Source: Rhododendron vialii (lineage: Eukaryota > Streptophyta > Magnoliopsida > Ericales > Ericaceae). Taken from it: 64,000 nucleotides of DNA. The DNA is taken from positions 29,343,852 through 29,407,851 of the forward strand of contig NC_080562.1 in the NCBI RefSeq assembly GCF_030253575.1. Reading direction: 5' to 3'. Position 1 is the stretch's first letter. The number at the start of each line of letters is the position of its first letter. This document shows, one piece after another, positions 48,306 to 60,732 of this stretch. The notes beneath the pieces are model-generated. The model saw only the letters and a program-made list of their open reading frames with translations, ran no database searches and had not been told where the DNA came from. The translations under genes were made by a program, and so were the position numbers.

Positions 48306-48849
48306 AAATGGGTGTTCGAGCAAATTTTCTGCAGACTTCAAGAAATCCAACCACAACAACAACAACAACAATAGACACGATTTCAAGCAAGGAGAGCACT
48401 TCTATTACATATATTGAGAGGTAGAATCCCTACCTCGAGGCCGAAGAACGAAACCCACAAGAATTTCAAGCCCTAGCTTCCGAAAATCGAAACCGAGAGC
48501 AATACGACTCCACCGAGCTCCAACCGGTGAAATACGGACCACAATACGCGTAGAGGATGAATGTTTGAAGGTTGTGTTGAGTGGGTTTTGGGTTATTGGA
48601 GTGAAATTTGGTGAGAGGGCAAGAGAGAAGGAGAGAGCCGAGAGAGAGCTGGGAGAGAGATGAAAAAAAAAGTGAAAAGGGAAAAAAATTTCCCAGGCAT
48701 ATACACGGCACACACATGCACAAATTACACTAGCACCCATAACTTTCAACTCCTTACACTTTGACCCCCAACTACAATATTCTCATTAATCCATCACTTT
48801 TCCATTTATAAAACAATAAAATTATAAAATGAATTTACGGGTCTCTACA

Positions 48850-48862
48850 TTCTACTCTCCTT
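48850..48862 (-). other. Polypurine tract of the chromovirus
   Basis: On the minus strand AAGGAGAGTAGAA ends directly at the TG of the 3' LTR. Confidence 0.75.
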
Positions 48863-49003
48863 AAAGAAATTTCGTCCTCGAAATTTTTCCAAGCCAAGGT
48901 TTAGCTAACATATACATCACATATGCATGCAACAATCATAGCCATTAATCTTATGCAACAAGTCAATTATCAAGACACGTAAATCTTAAACACTCACATT
49001 GGT

Positions 49004-52000
49004 TCATTCCGAAAATAGGTGCGGATACTTTTCTCTAACTTCGTCCTCCCTTTCCCATGTCGACTCTTCTCTACCCTGATTGCTCCACAAGACTCGCACT
49101 AACGGTATCGTCTTACCCCTTAGTACTTGGTCGCGCGAATCTAGGATACGCATCGGTTCCTCTCCATAAGACACGTCGGCCTCCAACTCAAGTTCGGACC
49201 ATTCTAACACGTGCGACGGATCCGGTTCATATTTCCTCAACATAGACACGTGAAACACGTCATGTACACCCGATAGCTTCGGTGGCAACGCCAAACGATA
49301 CGCGACCTCCCCAATTTTCTCAATGATATCAAACGGCCCAATATAACGTGGCGAAAGCTTCCCTTTCTTTCCAAAACGCGACAAACCCCTACGAGGCGAT
49401 ACTTTAAGGAATACGTGGTCCCCTTCTTCAAATGACAATGGGCGACGACGACGATCAGCATAGTTCTTTTGTCTACTTTGAGCGGTCAACAATCTTTGGC
49501 GGATCACCTTGACTTGTTCGGTTGTTCTTTCTTGTGCTTTCTTAAGGCGTTGGCGAATAGCTTTCATACTCTCGGAGGTCTCCTTGATCATATCCGGCCC
49601 CACTAACGTAGCCTCACCTAATTCGGTCCAACACACAGGCGATCGACATGGTCTCCCATACAAAGCCTCATAAGGTGCCATCTCGATACTAGATTGATAG
49701 CTATTATTGTACGCGAATTCGACTAACGGTAAGTGATCCTCCCAACTACCCCGAAAATCCAAGACACAAGCCCGAAGCATGTCTTCCAAAATCTGAATCG
49801 TTCTCTCGGATTGCCCATCGGTTTGAGGATGATACGCAGTACTAAACAAAAGGTTGGTGCCCAAAGCGGCTTGCAAGCTTTGCCAAAAACGCGCGGTAAA
49901 TCTCGGATCTCGATCGGACACGATAGATACGGGAATCCCATGAAGTCGGATAATCTCCCGAATATACAAACGGCTAAGTGCATCCACGGAATCGGTAACC
50001 TGAATAGGTAAAAAGTGTGCTGTTTTCGTCAAACGGTCCACGATTACCCAAATAGCGTCATGCCCCCTTGGCGACCTCGGTAAACCCGTAACGAAATCCA
50101 TCGTCACGTTCTCCCACTTCCACTCGGCCACAGGCAATGGTTGTAACTCTCCCACGGGTCGTTGATGTTCGGCTTTCACTTGTTGACACGTAAGACACCT
50201 GGATACGAAAATCACAACGTCCCTCTTCATTCCGGACCACCAAAATTGCCTACGCAAGTCATGATACATTTTCGTTCCCCCCGGATGGACGGCTAACGGT
50301 GAATGGTGAAACTCTCGCAAGATTTCTTCCCGACACGAAACGGGTACGAACAACTTTCCTTGATAGCGCAAGCTTTGATCGGCGTGTATCATCCACCCCT
50401 CTTGAGCTTTTCCACTAAGGAATTTAGCACGAAGTTCCTCCGCTTCTTCATCGTGTTGTTGTGCCTCAATTACTCGAGTCGATAAAGTTGATTGCACGGT
50501 CAAGTTGCATAACGTAACCCCTTCCCGAACTTCCTCGAAATGCGAAGCATAAAAGCCCAAATCGTTCATCATTTTCCACTCGTGGATAGCTAGACTCGCT
50601 AAGTGTATCGGTTTTCTACTCAACGCATCCGCCACGACATTCGCTTTCCCCGGGTGATATTGCAATTCGAAATCGTAGTCCTCTAAATGCTCCATCCAAC
50701 GGCGTTGTCGAAGGTTAAGTTCCTTTTGAGAGAATAAGTATTTCAAACTTTTATGATCGGAAAAGACTTCAAACTTCTCACCGTACAAGTAATGGCGCCA
50801 ACTTTTCAAAGCAAAAACGACGGCTGCAAGTTCTAGATCGTGGGTAGGGTAGTTTCGCTCGTGAGTTTTCAACTGTCGCGATCCATACGCCACTACTCGC
50901 CCTGCTTGCATCAACACGCACCCTAACCCTTCCTTAGACGCATCACAATATACAGAGTAGCCAACTCCACGTTCGGGCACAATCAAAACCGGTGCAGTCG
51001 TCAATCGCTTCTTCAATTCTTCAAAGGCCATCTCACATGCGTCACTCCAAACAAAACGAGTCCCCTTACGTGTTAATCTAGTCATTGGCGCTGCTAAACG
51101 AGAGAAATCAAGAACAAAACGGCGGTAGTACCCGGCCAAACCCAAAAAACTACGAATTTCGAACACGTTCTTCGGTCGTTGCCAATTCATAACAGACTCT
51201 ATTTTTCCTGGATCGACGGACACGCCACCCTTCGAAACCACGTGACCCAAAAATTTGACTTCGGATAGCCAAAACTCACACTTACTAAGCTTGGCGTACA
51301 ATTGGTGCTCCCTTAAGATTTCAAGAACAATGGTGAGATGCGATTGGTGTTCCTCCTCCGTTGGCGAATAGATAAGGATATCATCGACGAATACAACCAC
51401 AAAACGATCAAGGTATGCACGAAAGATACGATTCATTAAGTCCATGAATGTAGCTGGAGCGTTCGTCAATCCGAAAGGCATAACAACGAATTCGTAATGG
51501 CCATAACAAGTGCGGAATGCGGTCTTAGGAATATCCTCTCTCCGAACCCTCAACTGGTGGTAACCGGACCTCAAATCAATTTTGGAAAAACAGGTCGCAC
51601 CCCGAAGTTGATCAAACAAGTCATCGATTCTAGGCATGGGATACTTATTCTTAATGGTGACTCGGTTTAGCTTACGATAATCGATACACAAGCGGAGTGA
51701 ACCATCCTTCTTTTGCGCAAAAAGAGCCGGTGCTCCCCACGGTGACGTACTCGGACGAATGAATCCTAAGTTCTCCAATTCCTGCAATTGAGTCTTCAAC
51801 TCTCTCAATTCGGCTGGCGCGAAACGATACGGAGGTATAGAGATAGGAGCGGTACCGGGTAGTAAATCGATAACGAATTCAATCTCTCTTTCAGGGGGTA
51901 AACCAGGTAACTCTTCAGGAAAAACATCGGGAAATTCGCGAACTACTAAAGGTAACTCCCCACGTGTCGACAAATCTTCATCTAACGTCAAACTCGCCAA

Positions 52001-53824
52001 CAAGGAATAAATTGACTCGCGCTCTCGAGACCCACATAGATACGGTTCCAACGGCTCCCGACGCTCCCCAAAGAATTGGAAACAAGGACCCTCAAGAGGG
52101 CAAATACGAACTCGACGCTTGAAACAATCGATGGTAGCATGAAAGGTAGATAGCCAATCCATTCCCAAGATAAGATCAAACCCCGACATTCCCAAAACGA
52201 TGCAGTCAAATACAAAACGATGGTCACAAATGACTAACTCGCAATCTCGACAAATATGACCAAGAGGCGTTCTACCCCCTAATGGTGTCTCAACAAACAA
52301 AGGAGGACTAAGACTCTCCGTTTCCAATTCCAAGGCACACACAAATGATGCAGCAATGAATGAATGCGATGCTCCAGAATCAAAGAGTACTTTAGCAAAG
52401 GAGTTGAACAAAAGAAATGTACCCCTCACAACGGATGCTTCTGGAACCTGAGAAATAGAAGGTGAAGCATTCGAGTTGATGTTGAAAACACGCCCCTGGG
52501 TACTCTGACCTTGTGCAAAACCTCCCCTCTGACCAGAACCCTGTGTAGGCGCGGAAGAACTCGCTCCCTTGTCACCCCCGGAACTCTGAACCGACGTAGT
52601 CTGGCGGAAGTGAGGTTGTTGCTGCCTCTGAGTGCCCCTAAACTGTTGGCCAACATTATACCCCGTTCCCGGCTGCTGCACGGAACCCGACTCACTTTGC
52701 ACTATCGACCCCTGAGGACAATTCCTAGCGAGATGATCCATCTTCCCACAAACATAACAAGCCTTCTGGAGATGTGGACACTGAGCACGAACGTGTCCAG
52801 GTTGATTGCACTTGTAGCACACAGACGGAGGTCTAGACAAAGCACCCCGAGTCCCTGAAGAAGAAGGTACCCTAAAGTTGGATTGGTTAGATGGTTGCTG
52901 AGATGGTTCCCTCTGTCTCTTCCGTCCTTGACTCCCAAAGCTTCCTGACGATGAACTCACACTCACAACTTGTTGCCTCGGTTCCCAAACTCCCCTATTC
53001 CTCTGTGCTTCCTTTGGTATTTCAATACTTCTCGCACACTCAACAACCTCGGCGTATTTTGTCTTACGTTGCACCATTACCATTCTCCTCACGGTATTAT
53101 GAAGCCCTTTCTCAAAACGTCTACATTTCCTTTCCTCCGTCGCCACCAACTCTGGCGCAAATCGAGATAAAGACTGAAACTTTTGAGCGTATTCCGACAC
53201 GGTCATACCCCCCTGCTCCAACTTCTCAAACTGATCTCTCAACTGCTCACGACTAGTCTCTGGAAAGTATTGTTCCTCAAATAATGTCTCAAACTCGGCC
53301 CACGTCAAATTTTCAACATCCGGTTCATTTACTTGAGCTACGGTCCTTGTCGCTCTCCTCGCATCCTTCCTAGATTCTAGGACAGACTCCCACCACTCAT
53401 TGGCTTCCCCGGTAAGTTGAACAGCCACGATATTCACTCGTAAATCGTCTTCGGTAATCTTAAGAGCATTGAAAAGTTTACGGATTTGTGCTAACCAATG
53501 ATCGGCCACAAGAGGATCACTACTTGTCCCATCAAACGTCGGTGGATTCCTACGGCTAAATTCTCGCATTGCTGATAAGGCTCGGTTGTCTGCATTTTCT
53601 CTAGGAGCTTGGTTGAACAGATTTGCAGCTGTAAGTGCTGCGACAAGATCCCTAGCAAATTGAGTTTGATTGGGTGGTATTTCTGCAGCCCTACCGGCCC
53701 CAGCCCCCGGATTCCTACCTGGGTTCTCCCCATGCTGACTAACCTCATCCTCTGGTGGCACCCCACGGCCACGACCTCCCCGGTTTCCTGCCACACCCCG
53801 CCTAACACGCGATTTCGGAGGCAT
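49004..53824 (-). CDS. Chromovirus gag-pol polyprotein
   Basis: 1606 residues in one frame, start codon 53822-53824, stop 49004-49006. Gag is within residues 80-280 ([17 protein letters not shown]), followed by two CCHC zinc knuckles ([14 protein letters not shown] about 336-349; [14 protein letters not shown] about 356-369). The protease has DSGASHSF near 482. Reverse transcriptase spans about 690-870 with the catalytic FVDDIL near 812. RNase H begins at [11 protein letters not shown] near 959. Integrase has an HHCC zinc-binding region about 1174-1216 and catalytic region with [16 protein letters not shown] and [12 protein letters not shown]. The C-terminus carries a chromodomain-like segment ([14 protein letters not shown]) thought to guide insertion to certain chromatin. 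No stop or frameshift, and all catalytic residues are present, so the element should be autonomous. Confidence 0.96.
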   Translation of the reverse strand: MPPKSRVRRGVAGNRGGRGRGVPPEDEVSQHGENPGRNPGAGAGRAAEIPPNQTQFARDLVAALTAANLFNQAPRENADNRALSAMREFSRRNPPTFDGTSSDPLVADHWLAQIRKLFNALKITEDDLRVNIVAVQLTGEANEWWESVLESRKDARRATRTVAQVNEPDVENLTWAEFETLFEEQYFPETSREQLRDQFEKLEQGGMTVSEYAQKFQSLSRFAPELVATEERKCRRFEKGLHNTVRRMVMVQRKTKYAEVVECARSIEIPKEAQRNRGVWEPRQQVVSVSSSSGSFGSQGRKRQREPSQQPSNQSNFRVPSSSGTRGALSRPPSVCYKCNQPGHVRAQCPHLQKACYVCGKMDHLARNCPQGSIVQSESGSVQQPGTGYNVGQQFRGTQRQQQPHFRQTTSVQSSGGDKGASSSAPTQGSGQRGGFAQGQSTQGRVFNINSNASPSISQVPEASVVRGTFLLFNSFAKVLFDSGASHSFIAASFVCALELETESLSPPLFVETPLGGRTPLGHICRDCELVICDHRFVFDCIVLGMSGFDLILGMDWLSTFHATIDCFKRRVRICPLEGPCFQFFGERREPLEPYLCGSRERESIYSLLASLTLDEDLSTRGELPLVVREFPDVFPEELPGLPPEREIEFVIDLLPGTAPISIPPYRFAPAELRELKTQLQELENLGFIRPSTSPWGAPALFAQKKDGSLRLCIDYRKLNRVTIKNKYPMPRIDDLFDQLRGATCFSKIDLRSGYHQLRVRREDIPKTAFRTCYGHYEFVVMPFGLTNAPATFMDLMNRIFRAYLDRFVVVFVDDILIYSPTEEEHQSHLTIVLEILREHQLYAKLSKCEFWLSEVKFLGHVVSKGGVSVDPGKIESVMNWQRPKNVFEIRSFLGLAGYYRRFVLDFSRLAAPMTRLTRKGTRFVWSDACEMAFEELKKRLTTAPVLIVPERGVGYSVYCDASKEGLGCVLMQAGRVVAYGSRQLKTHERNYPTHDLELAAVVFALKSWRHYLYGEKFEVFSDHKSLKYLFSQKELNLRQRRWMEHLEDYDFELQYHPGKANVVADALSRKPIHLASLAIHEWKMMNDLGFYASHFEEVREGVTLCNLTVQSTLSTRVIEAQQHDEEAEELRAKFLSGKAQEGWMIHADQSLRYQGKLFVPVSCREEILREFHHSPLAVHPGGTKMYHDLRRQFWWSGMKRDVVIFVSRCLTCQQVKAEHQRPVGELQPLPVAEWKWENVTMDFVTGLPRSPRGHDAIWVIVDRLTKTAHFLPIQVTDSVDALSRLYIREIIRLHGIPVSIVSDRDPRFTARFWQSLQAALGTNLLFSTAYHPQTDGQSERTIQILEDMLRACVLDFRGSWEDHLPLVEFAYNNSYQSSIEMAPYEALYGRPCRSPVCWTELGEATLVGPDMIKETSESMKAIRQRLKKAQERTTEQVKVIRQRLLTAQSRQKNYADRRRRPLSFEEGDHVFLKVSPRRGLSRFGKKGKLSPRYIGPFDIIEKIGEVAYRLALPPKLSGVHDVFHVSMLRKYEPDPSHVLEWSELELEADVSYGEEPMRILDSRDQVLRGKTIPLVRVLWSNQGREESTWEREDEVREKYPHLFSE

Positions 53825-54068
53825 TTTACTACAAGATATAAGAAAGGAAAACTATTAATCACAACATCACAACTATGTCCCCAAATTCCCAACACAGGTT
53901 AATAACAACTCTACACCACTCTACGATATCGAAAATGCAATGCCACGTAATCATACGAATGTTAGTCACACAAGCATGCACAAGTCATGTAAAAAAAAAA
54001 AATATACAGAATTTTGAACCCATGAGACGAAACGTCTCCCCACGGTCGCTAGGTGTTCTAAACCTAAC

Positions 54069-54080
54069 GCTCTGATACCA
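54069..54080 (-). other. Primer binding site (initiator Met tRNA)
   Basis: On the minus strand TGGTATCAGAGC lies three bases inside the 5' LTR end and is complementary to the 3' end of plant initiator Met tRNA, the usual primer for chromoviruses. Confidence 0.92.
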
Positions 54081-54083
54081 AGT

Positions 54084-55760
54084 TGTCACACCCTCGATTT
54101 TTAACATAAATATAAATGATTTCCATAAATAAAATCTCGCCATAATTTGTACGATAACCAAAATGAAGTAGCGTTCCCAAAATATTACATCTTCGGCTCC
54201 GAGGCCCAAATTAACGCAAGTACTGAATATTCAAGAGTTAAAGGTTACAATATTCCATAGTCAAAAGATTTACTATAAAGTTACAAATACATCTTCAAAG
54301 AGATTTACAAAGATGCCTAAGTAACTCCTCAATCGATAGCTTTCAAAATAATGATCACATCCAAGCATTCCAAGCATGCACGCTATTGTCCTGTATTAGT
54401 ACCTGAAAATGATAATAGGCTTGAGCTACACTAGCCCAGTAGGAAATTCTACGCTAACATTATATGCAAGAGAAATGCAAGGATGATCACAAGGAAGAAC
54501 GAGATACAGACCACACAATAGGCAATAACCGAGGCTTAACAATCCGACAAACTCAGTATGAAATTTGGTATACACCTCAATCTTTAACCGTTTCACTCTC
54601 CATGTGTCCAATATCGCTTCACGTTAAGTGTCATGAGCCGAAGCTCCTGCCGGGCTAATTATGGGACCCCGATATCCCCTGCCAAGCGCCCACCGAGAAG
54701 GTTAGGCCTTGAGTGATCATTATGAGCATAAGCTCCTGCCAGGCTAATTATGGGACCCTGATATCCCCTGCCAGGCACCCACCCGTCGATGGGCCCCAAA
54801 TGTTCTCGTTGTGTCGATAAGTGTCCAAAAATCTCTTACTCACATAACGTGTCATTTCAATTTAATCAAAGTCCATATGGAAATCAACGTCCAACTATAC
54901 CAAACAAGGGGCGAGGGTTGCAAAGATACTCAACGAACTCAACGAATATGATCGATAGTGTTATGGAGTGATTTGGTGACGTTTGGAACAAGTTAGAAGC
55001 GATCGGGGGTCAAGACAATGGAGTCGGAACAAGAAACAAAACTTAGCCTTAAGGCATTGAAGTATAGATACTATGAATTTCAGTATCTATACAACAGGCC
55101 TTAAAAACTTCCAGAGACCGATTGTATCGATACTGATTTAATCAGTATCGATACGACAGTAACCTAAGCCGTTCCAGAGATTCCTGTATCGATACTGAGA
55201 AGAGCAGTATCGATACAAATGGGTGTTCGAGCAAATTTTCTGCAGACTTCAAGAAATCCAACCACAACAACAACAACAACAATAGACACGATTTCAAGCA
55301 AGGAGAGCACTTCTATTACATATATTGAGAGGTAGAATCCCTACCTCGAGGCCGAAGAACGAAACCCACAAGAATTTCAAGCCCTAGCTTCCGAAAATCG
55401 AAACCGAGAGCAATACGACTCCACCGAGCTCCAACCGGTGAAATACGGACCACAATACGCGTAGAGGATGAATGTTTGAAGGTTGTGTTGAGTGGGTTTT
55501 GGGTTATTGGAGTGAAATTTGGTGAGAGGGCAAGAGAGAAGGAGAGAGCCGAGAGAGAGCTGGGAGAGAGATGAAAAAAAAAGTGAAAAGGGAAAAAAAT
55601 TTCCCAGGCATATACACGGCACACACATGCACAAATTACACTAGCACCCATAACTTTCAACTCCTTACACTTTGACCCCCAACTACAATATTCTCATTAA
55701 TCCATCACTTTTCCATTTATAAAACAATAAAATTATAAAATGAATTTACGGGTCTCTACA
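54084..55760 (-). repeat. 5' LTR of the chromovirus (element on minus strand)
   Basis: 1677 bp, apparently identical to 47173-48849, including the three palindromes at about 55062-55216. It holds the promoter for the element's RNA. Confidence 0.95.
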
Positions 55761-55765
55761 GATTG

Positions 55766-55880
55766 GCCTCGTTTCGCCAAGGAAAATTACTTATTTTTTG
55801 AATTAAAAGTTATGTATTGTGAAAGAATAATATGTCTCGTAAAATAAAAAATAAGTACAGAATCTTAACTAAACGAGGTT
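55766..55880. repeat. Dispersed repeat copy with CCTCGTTT ends
   Basis: Starts GGCCTCGTTTCGCC and ends AACTAAACGAGGTTT, a short inverted repeat. The interior (ATGTATTGTGAAAGAATAA) matches the copies at 4758 and 37436. It lies immediately after the chromovirus target duplication. Confidence 0.55.
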
Positions 55881-56061
55881 TTAAGTTTTCAGATTCCTCA
55901 TATACTGCATAAACTCGACGAAAATGAATTCAAATCGTACACTCAAACTGATCAGTTTGAGTAAATTTCGGAAAGGAAAACACAATTCAGCTGCATGTAA
56001 AATTTTGAGCGTTATATGATTGAGTATAGCTGTAAAATTTAGAAAAAGAAATAAATTGGAG

Positions 56062-56363
56062 CTATCTGAAATTCATCCTTAACGACTTGGAATTCATTTG
56101 GTGCATTGAATCAATGTCATCAATCGCCTTTCGCTTTCGAAAATTCAAAGCAGGAGCGGGAAACCGGTGTCCCGAGCCAAATCTAATTGGATTTGGGAGT
56201 TGAAAAGGTGGGTTATATCCCTTAGAAGCCTCCTCAACCTTCTCTTGGCATTCTTTGCGGAACAAGTTTGAACCACTGGAGGAGCTGGATGGATCTGGTT
56301 TTGAGCAAACGGTGGGATGTTCTCTTTGTCGTTGTGTTGACAAGAAGAAGAGGCAACCTCCAT
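56062..56363 (-). CDS. Small KEN-box-containing protein gene, frame uncertain
   Basis: From the start codon at 56361-56363 a 72-codon frame reads MEVASSSCQHNDKENIPPF, then a basic segment AKRRLRRLLRDITHLFN, and stops at 56145. A second frame, open from 56343 to 56062 (93 codons), overlaps it and ends KRKAIDDIDSMHQMNSKSLRMNFR-like, in pieces that look protein-like (basic KRK, acidic DD). DKENIPP is a plausible KEN-box degron recognised by the anaphase-promoting complex, found in some plant cell-cycle proteins. The likely explanation is one protein with a 1- or 2-base indel near 56150-56180, either real or an assembly error. A GA tract (56369-56390) lies just upstream of the start. The specific family was not identified. 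Confidence 0.5.
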
Positions 56364-56368
56364 TTCTG

Positions 56369-56390
56369 ACGAGAGAGAGAGAGAGAGAGA
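56369..56390. repeat. (GA)n microsatellite upstream of the KEN-box gene
   Basis: On the gene strand this is a CT tract within the probable 5' leader. Further CT/GA tracts lie at about 56508-56524 and 56632-56650. Confidence 0.85.
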
Positions 56391-56650
56391 AGGGAGTTCG
56401 CTAGTGAGATGGAGAGATGGGGATTGTGGAGTGAGAGCTATATGTAGTCGTGGGTGAATGGGGGAGGGGGTTTGTTTTGGAGGGATGATTCAAAGTTTAA
56501 TTTTGCTTCTCTCTCTCTCTCTCTCCAAAACTTTTTGGTGTTTTAGGGTGTTCAAAATCTGGATTTCAGAGGCAGGGAGGGAGGATTCAAACTCATGTTA
56601 TTTTCAATTCTCACAAGGCCAAGTTTTCAGTGAGAGAGAGAGAGAGAGAG

Positions 56651-57469
56651 AAGAGGGAGAGTTCAAATTTTGGAAGGCTATGGGGGAGTAAAAATAACAT
56701 TGGCGGGCTCCCCTGATTTTGGCACGGCAAATTCATTTTAGGCACGAGGCGTAGAATACTTAAAATGGAAGAAAATCTGGGTTTTTACTTTCAATAATTA
56801 TATAGCGACACACACTCACACAAACACTTTAGGCATACATTCACATTTTTTGGTGAGGCTCGTACACTGGAGGCATAGTGTGTGTGGGCCTCAATGTGAA
56901 TATGAGTATGTTTGTATAAATATTTATATAAGTATTTGTAATTGTAGAATGATTGTTTTACCTTTTCCTTTGTACATTTATAATGGGTTTTGGTAGATTA
57001 TAGATTTTGAAACATAGTTATGAACTTTGAATTATCAAAAGTTAATTTTCCAGAGTTTCTAAATTACGCACAATACTAGAAACAAAATTATGCATCTGAG
57101 TAATGTTTGCTTGTGTAAGACCCTTATTATTATTTTTTTTGCATATATTAAAAAAATACCCTTATTCATTTCTTTTGTTTTTGTCTGTTAATGAGTTTTC
57201 TCCTTCCCTTTCTCCCTCATTTCTCCTTTCTTTATGATGTTTTCGAATAAGCTTGAATTTAAAGATTGTTTGATAACTCAATTCAACACTTAAAACTAAA
57301 TGTATTAAGTAATAGGAGTAAATAATTAAGTAGGTATGATAGCCATATTTTTTCATACTTAATATTTTAAGTGCATCTCAAAATGTAAACTCAAAAAAGG
57401 TAAAAAAAAGTAAATAACCTGATACCTCTTTAATTCTGACTTAATTTGTCAGTCTTTTATATATAAGTG
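56651..57469. other. AT-rich spacer without a supported gene
   Basis: No gene or complete element seen. Confidence 0.5.
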
Positions 57470-57693
57470 TTATCACTACTACCATTCCATCACTGTTATC
57501 ACTACTACTACCATCATTGCTCATCACTGCAGCCGCCACCACAACTACCATTGCCACTATCACCACCATTGCTCTACCATCGCTGCCATTACCACCCCGA
57601 TTCCGCTCCCGCCATTAGTACACCATCACTCCATAGTTGGTACAATTACTACCCCACCATCACTCCGGTGCCATCACCACTATAACACCATCA
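57470..57693 (+). repeat. ACC/ATC-rich low-complexity tract, left part
   Basis: Runs of CCATCACTAC-type triplets. It resumes at 60006 after a solo LTR, so it was a single tract before the insertion. Confidence 0.8.
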
Positions 57694-57698
57694 CTACC

Positions 57699-57913
57699 TG
57701 TCGCACTTGTCTCGGATATTTGGTATTTTAATTCACGTATTTAATTAAATTATGCGTCACGGGGTTAAATTGCATACATTAGAAGCGTGAGGGCTTGTGT
57801 GTGATTTGTGAGTTGGAGCATGATAGCATTTGGTCTTGTTGGCACACAATAATTTTCCCTAGAGTTTATTAAACTGGAGTATGTGTTCTATTTTCTTTTC
57901 TTCATTGATACAT

Positions 57914-57950
<37 letters not shown>

Positions 57951-60005
57951 CGGCAGGAGGAAGAAGAGAAGAATAGGGGAAAACTTAGAGAAGATTTAGT
58001 TAGCCTTGAATTGAAGTTTAATTAGGTGAGTTTCATCTTCTTAAGTGCTGAAATTCATGTTTCCATGCTAGATTTCATGTTCTACATCTATTATGCTCTG
58101 AATTGAAGCCATGGGAGAGGGTTTTTGAGGTTGGAATTGAGTTTTTGTTTCAGAGAATTCGTGTATATGATGAACATGCATAACTGTGTTTGAACAAGTT
58201 CATAATCTGTCCTGTTTTGATGAATTTATTCAAGGTACCTAGAAATCTTCTAAATTCTTGAAAAAAATCCTGAAGGTTCATCTGTAAGTCTATTGCATCG
58301 TGTTAAATTTTCAGAAAATAACTCGAAGTGTTCTGGCCTACAAAATTCGTGGACTGAACTGGTGTCTGATTCGCGTCTGTGCAGACAGCACAGACACGTG
58401 TTGGAAATTTGGGCATAACTTCTTGCTCGGGTGTCGGTTTTACGCACCGTTTTTTGATTCTGAAACTAGACTTACATACCTTTCTGAACATGTAAGGTTT
58501 ATGCCTTAGTTACTTCTAGGAAAACTCTGTTTTGGTTCTGAAGTTAATGGTTTGTTAACTCTGGAAATCTGGGCTGGTTTTGGAATTATGTTATTCATCA
58601 ATGTTGTCACAGTTAAATGTACTTACTGGCTATGGGTCCTTATGAGTCTTAAAGATTGTTGAGTTGGTGATGTTTTGGTGCAAGAATCATCTAAAAATAT
58701 TTAAGTGTACGATTTTTAGTGATCTTTCGATCACAGACAGTTCTGCTGAATTTCGTATTTTCTGCATCGACACATCTTGGAAAAAATAGGCATATCTTTT
58801 AGCACGTGTATCGGATTTGCGAACCGGTTTTTGATTTGGAAACTAGACTCTTGTACCCTTTAGAACATGTAAGGTTTGTACCTTGAAATTTCGTAGGTAA
58901 ATACAGCTTTTGGTTCGAACTTGGCTGATCTGCAGAAACTGCAGAGTTGTGTTTCTAAGTGTGCATCTTTGGACAGTCGTAACTTTGTCATTTGAAATCT
59001 ATTTAGGACAAACTCTATATCGATATTGGTGTACTGAAAGTCTACTTTCTAATGGTGGTGGTTTCATAACCCAACTTTGATCCTATAAAATGCTACAGTC
59101 TTTTAAAGACAGGCTGGTTGTAGGATGTCTTGTTATTTTGGGAGTGTTGTTGTGTTTGAACTTCATGCGTGTTATTCTTTGGCCATTGTGTAGTTCCTTA
59201 TGAGCTTATTATTCTTGTGTTGATTGTTCGTTGAACTTATTACTAATACGGTTAAGCGTGTGGTTAGGTAACGAGCTGAGTAATCGGGAGGTGCCAAAAC
59301 CATAAGTTGGCATACTTCGGTCGACTCACAGGTGAGTGTGTTTGATATCTTATATCTTCAATAAGATGTTAACATGTTGGTTGTGCATCATGCTATGGTT
59401 GGTTTAGTTACTAGCGTGCATGATTGGTGTATGTTAATTGTACCCGTATAAGGTTTGTGGAGTGAGTCACACCTTGTCGCGGGTCGTGCCGTTCTATTTA
59501 CGGCAAATGGGAGCTTGGTGTGCGGGACACAATACCTTGGGTACATGGGATGTGGCAAACGTGTCACTGCATGTGTTGTGAACATAAATTGTAGTTGTTC
59601 AGTTAGTTGTTTATGTTGAGTTTTATTGGATTTATTCTATATCTCACACACTCCTGGTTTTCTTTTGGATTGCCAGATAGCAGGGGTTCGTAGGATGATC
59701 CACTACCGGTCGGCGTTTTGGGGTTGGCTTTAAGGTTGTTGTTTGTGTCGGTGGTGGTGAATCGTCTTGTACATATTATCAACTCGTTTTGTAGCAATGA
59801 TGTATTACACTTTAGTATGCCAAGTATGTAATGGTATGGGTTTGATGTCGACTCTTTTGTTAATATTAATGTTAAGTCTTCCGCTGGTTTATTCTGAGTT
59901 AATTACTTTTGTTAAGTGGTTGTTTGGTTGGTGATTTGGGAATGTCACGTGGCCGCGCCGACTCGGGCCCACAATGGGTGTTGTTTTGCGGGGCGGGGCG
60001 TGATA
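57699..60005. mobile_element. Solo LTR (2.3 kb) splitting an ACC-rich tract
   Basis: Starts TGTCGCACTTG and ends GGGGCGTGATA, with a perfect 5-bp duplication CTACC on both sides (57694-57698, 60006-60010). The 3' terminus is TA rather than CA, probably a mutation. A GA tract is at about 57916-57947. No coding or internal domain was found. Solo LTRs arise by recombination between the LTRs of a full element. Confidence 0.8.
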
Positions 60006-60420
60006 CTACCCCTATAGCTACCACTGTCAGCAACACCATTATTGCTAGGAGTTTTTACTACCGCCCCCACAACCACCACTCTATTGCAGCCGCTACTCCC
60101 ACCCCACTCCATGATTGCTACAATTACTACCGCCGCCGCCGCCACCATTCCAGCACTATAATTACCACTACCACTCAAACCACTCCCGCTCCAACTACCA
60201 CTATCTCTCTATCTATCCATCATGTTCTAGGCTACCTTCAAATTCCTTAATTCTTCTTCATGACAACGACTACACCATCTCTCGGTACTATTAGCATTTG
60301 TACCGTTATCTACCACCAATGTCCCTCCACCACCATCTTTTCACCACACCACCTCCGCTACAACTATCATTCCGCACACTACTAACAACCACCTCAATCA
60401 CCATTACGTTTTGATTCAAT
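60006..60420 (+). repeat. ACC/ATC-rich low-complexity tract, right part
   Basis: Continuation of the tract at 57470-57693, with CCGCCGCCGCC near 60130. Short frames rich in T, P and H here are by-products of the repeat. Confidence 0.8.
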
Positions 60421-60732
60421 TTTTGATATTTTTATCAAAGAGCTTTTCAACTTAAAACATTTAACATCCAATTTTTAGTACTTAATTTTTCAATCTTTAG
60501 CTTCAGTTTTCGGTACTTATTTTTTCAGCTTTTAGTACTTATTTTTCAACAATGTTGGGGGCTATATCCGATTTAGGTTTGACTTGAGGTTGATCTTCAG
60601 AGTGCTAGCAGCGGGGATTACAATGAATTAGGGGTGGCATCTGTAGGAACTTTGTGGAATATTTTTAGATTCAAATTTTGAGTATTTTTTATTTGGGTTC
60701 GATTGGGGTTGATAACTGGGGCTAGGAGTGGG

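Larger units (their letters stand above)
47173..48849 (-). repeat. 3' LTR of the chromovirus (element on minus strand)
   Basis: 1677 bp. Contains a 62-bp tandem repeat with three 31-bp palindromes (48151-48305) and a duplicated CTCCTGCC...GGCTAATTATGGGACCC block near 47730-47880. Offset to the other LTR is exactly 6911 bases throughout. Confidence 0.95.
47173..55760 (-). mobile_element. Full-length Ty3/gypsy chromovirus, recently inserted
   Basis: Read on the minus strand, LTRs of 1677 bp each (47173-48849 and 54084-55760) start TGTAGAGACC and end GGGTGTGACA. A perfect 5-bp duplication GATTG flanks it (47168-47172, 55761-55765). The primer site matches initiator Met tRNA, a polypurine tract precedes the 3' LTR, and one uninterrupted 1606-codon gag-pol frame fills the interior. 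The LTRs have equal length and I saw no difference between them in the parts compared. It therefore looks young and possibly still able to move. Clade is chromovirus, perhaps Tekay/Del. Confidence 0.95.

Noticed and set aside
48405-48749. 114-codon frame in each chromovirus LTR
   Set aside because: It lies in a UTR-like LTR segment, is present in both LTRs only because they are copies, and matches no family.
52511-53256. Plus-strand frames opposite gag
   Set aside because: Antisense shadows of the chromovirus polyprotein.
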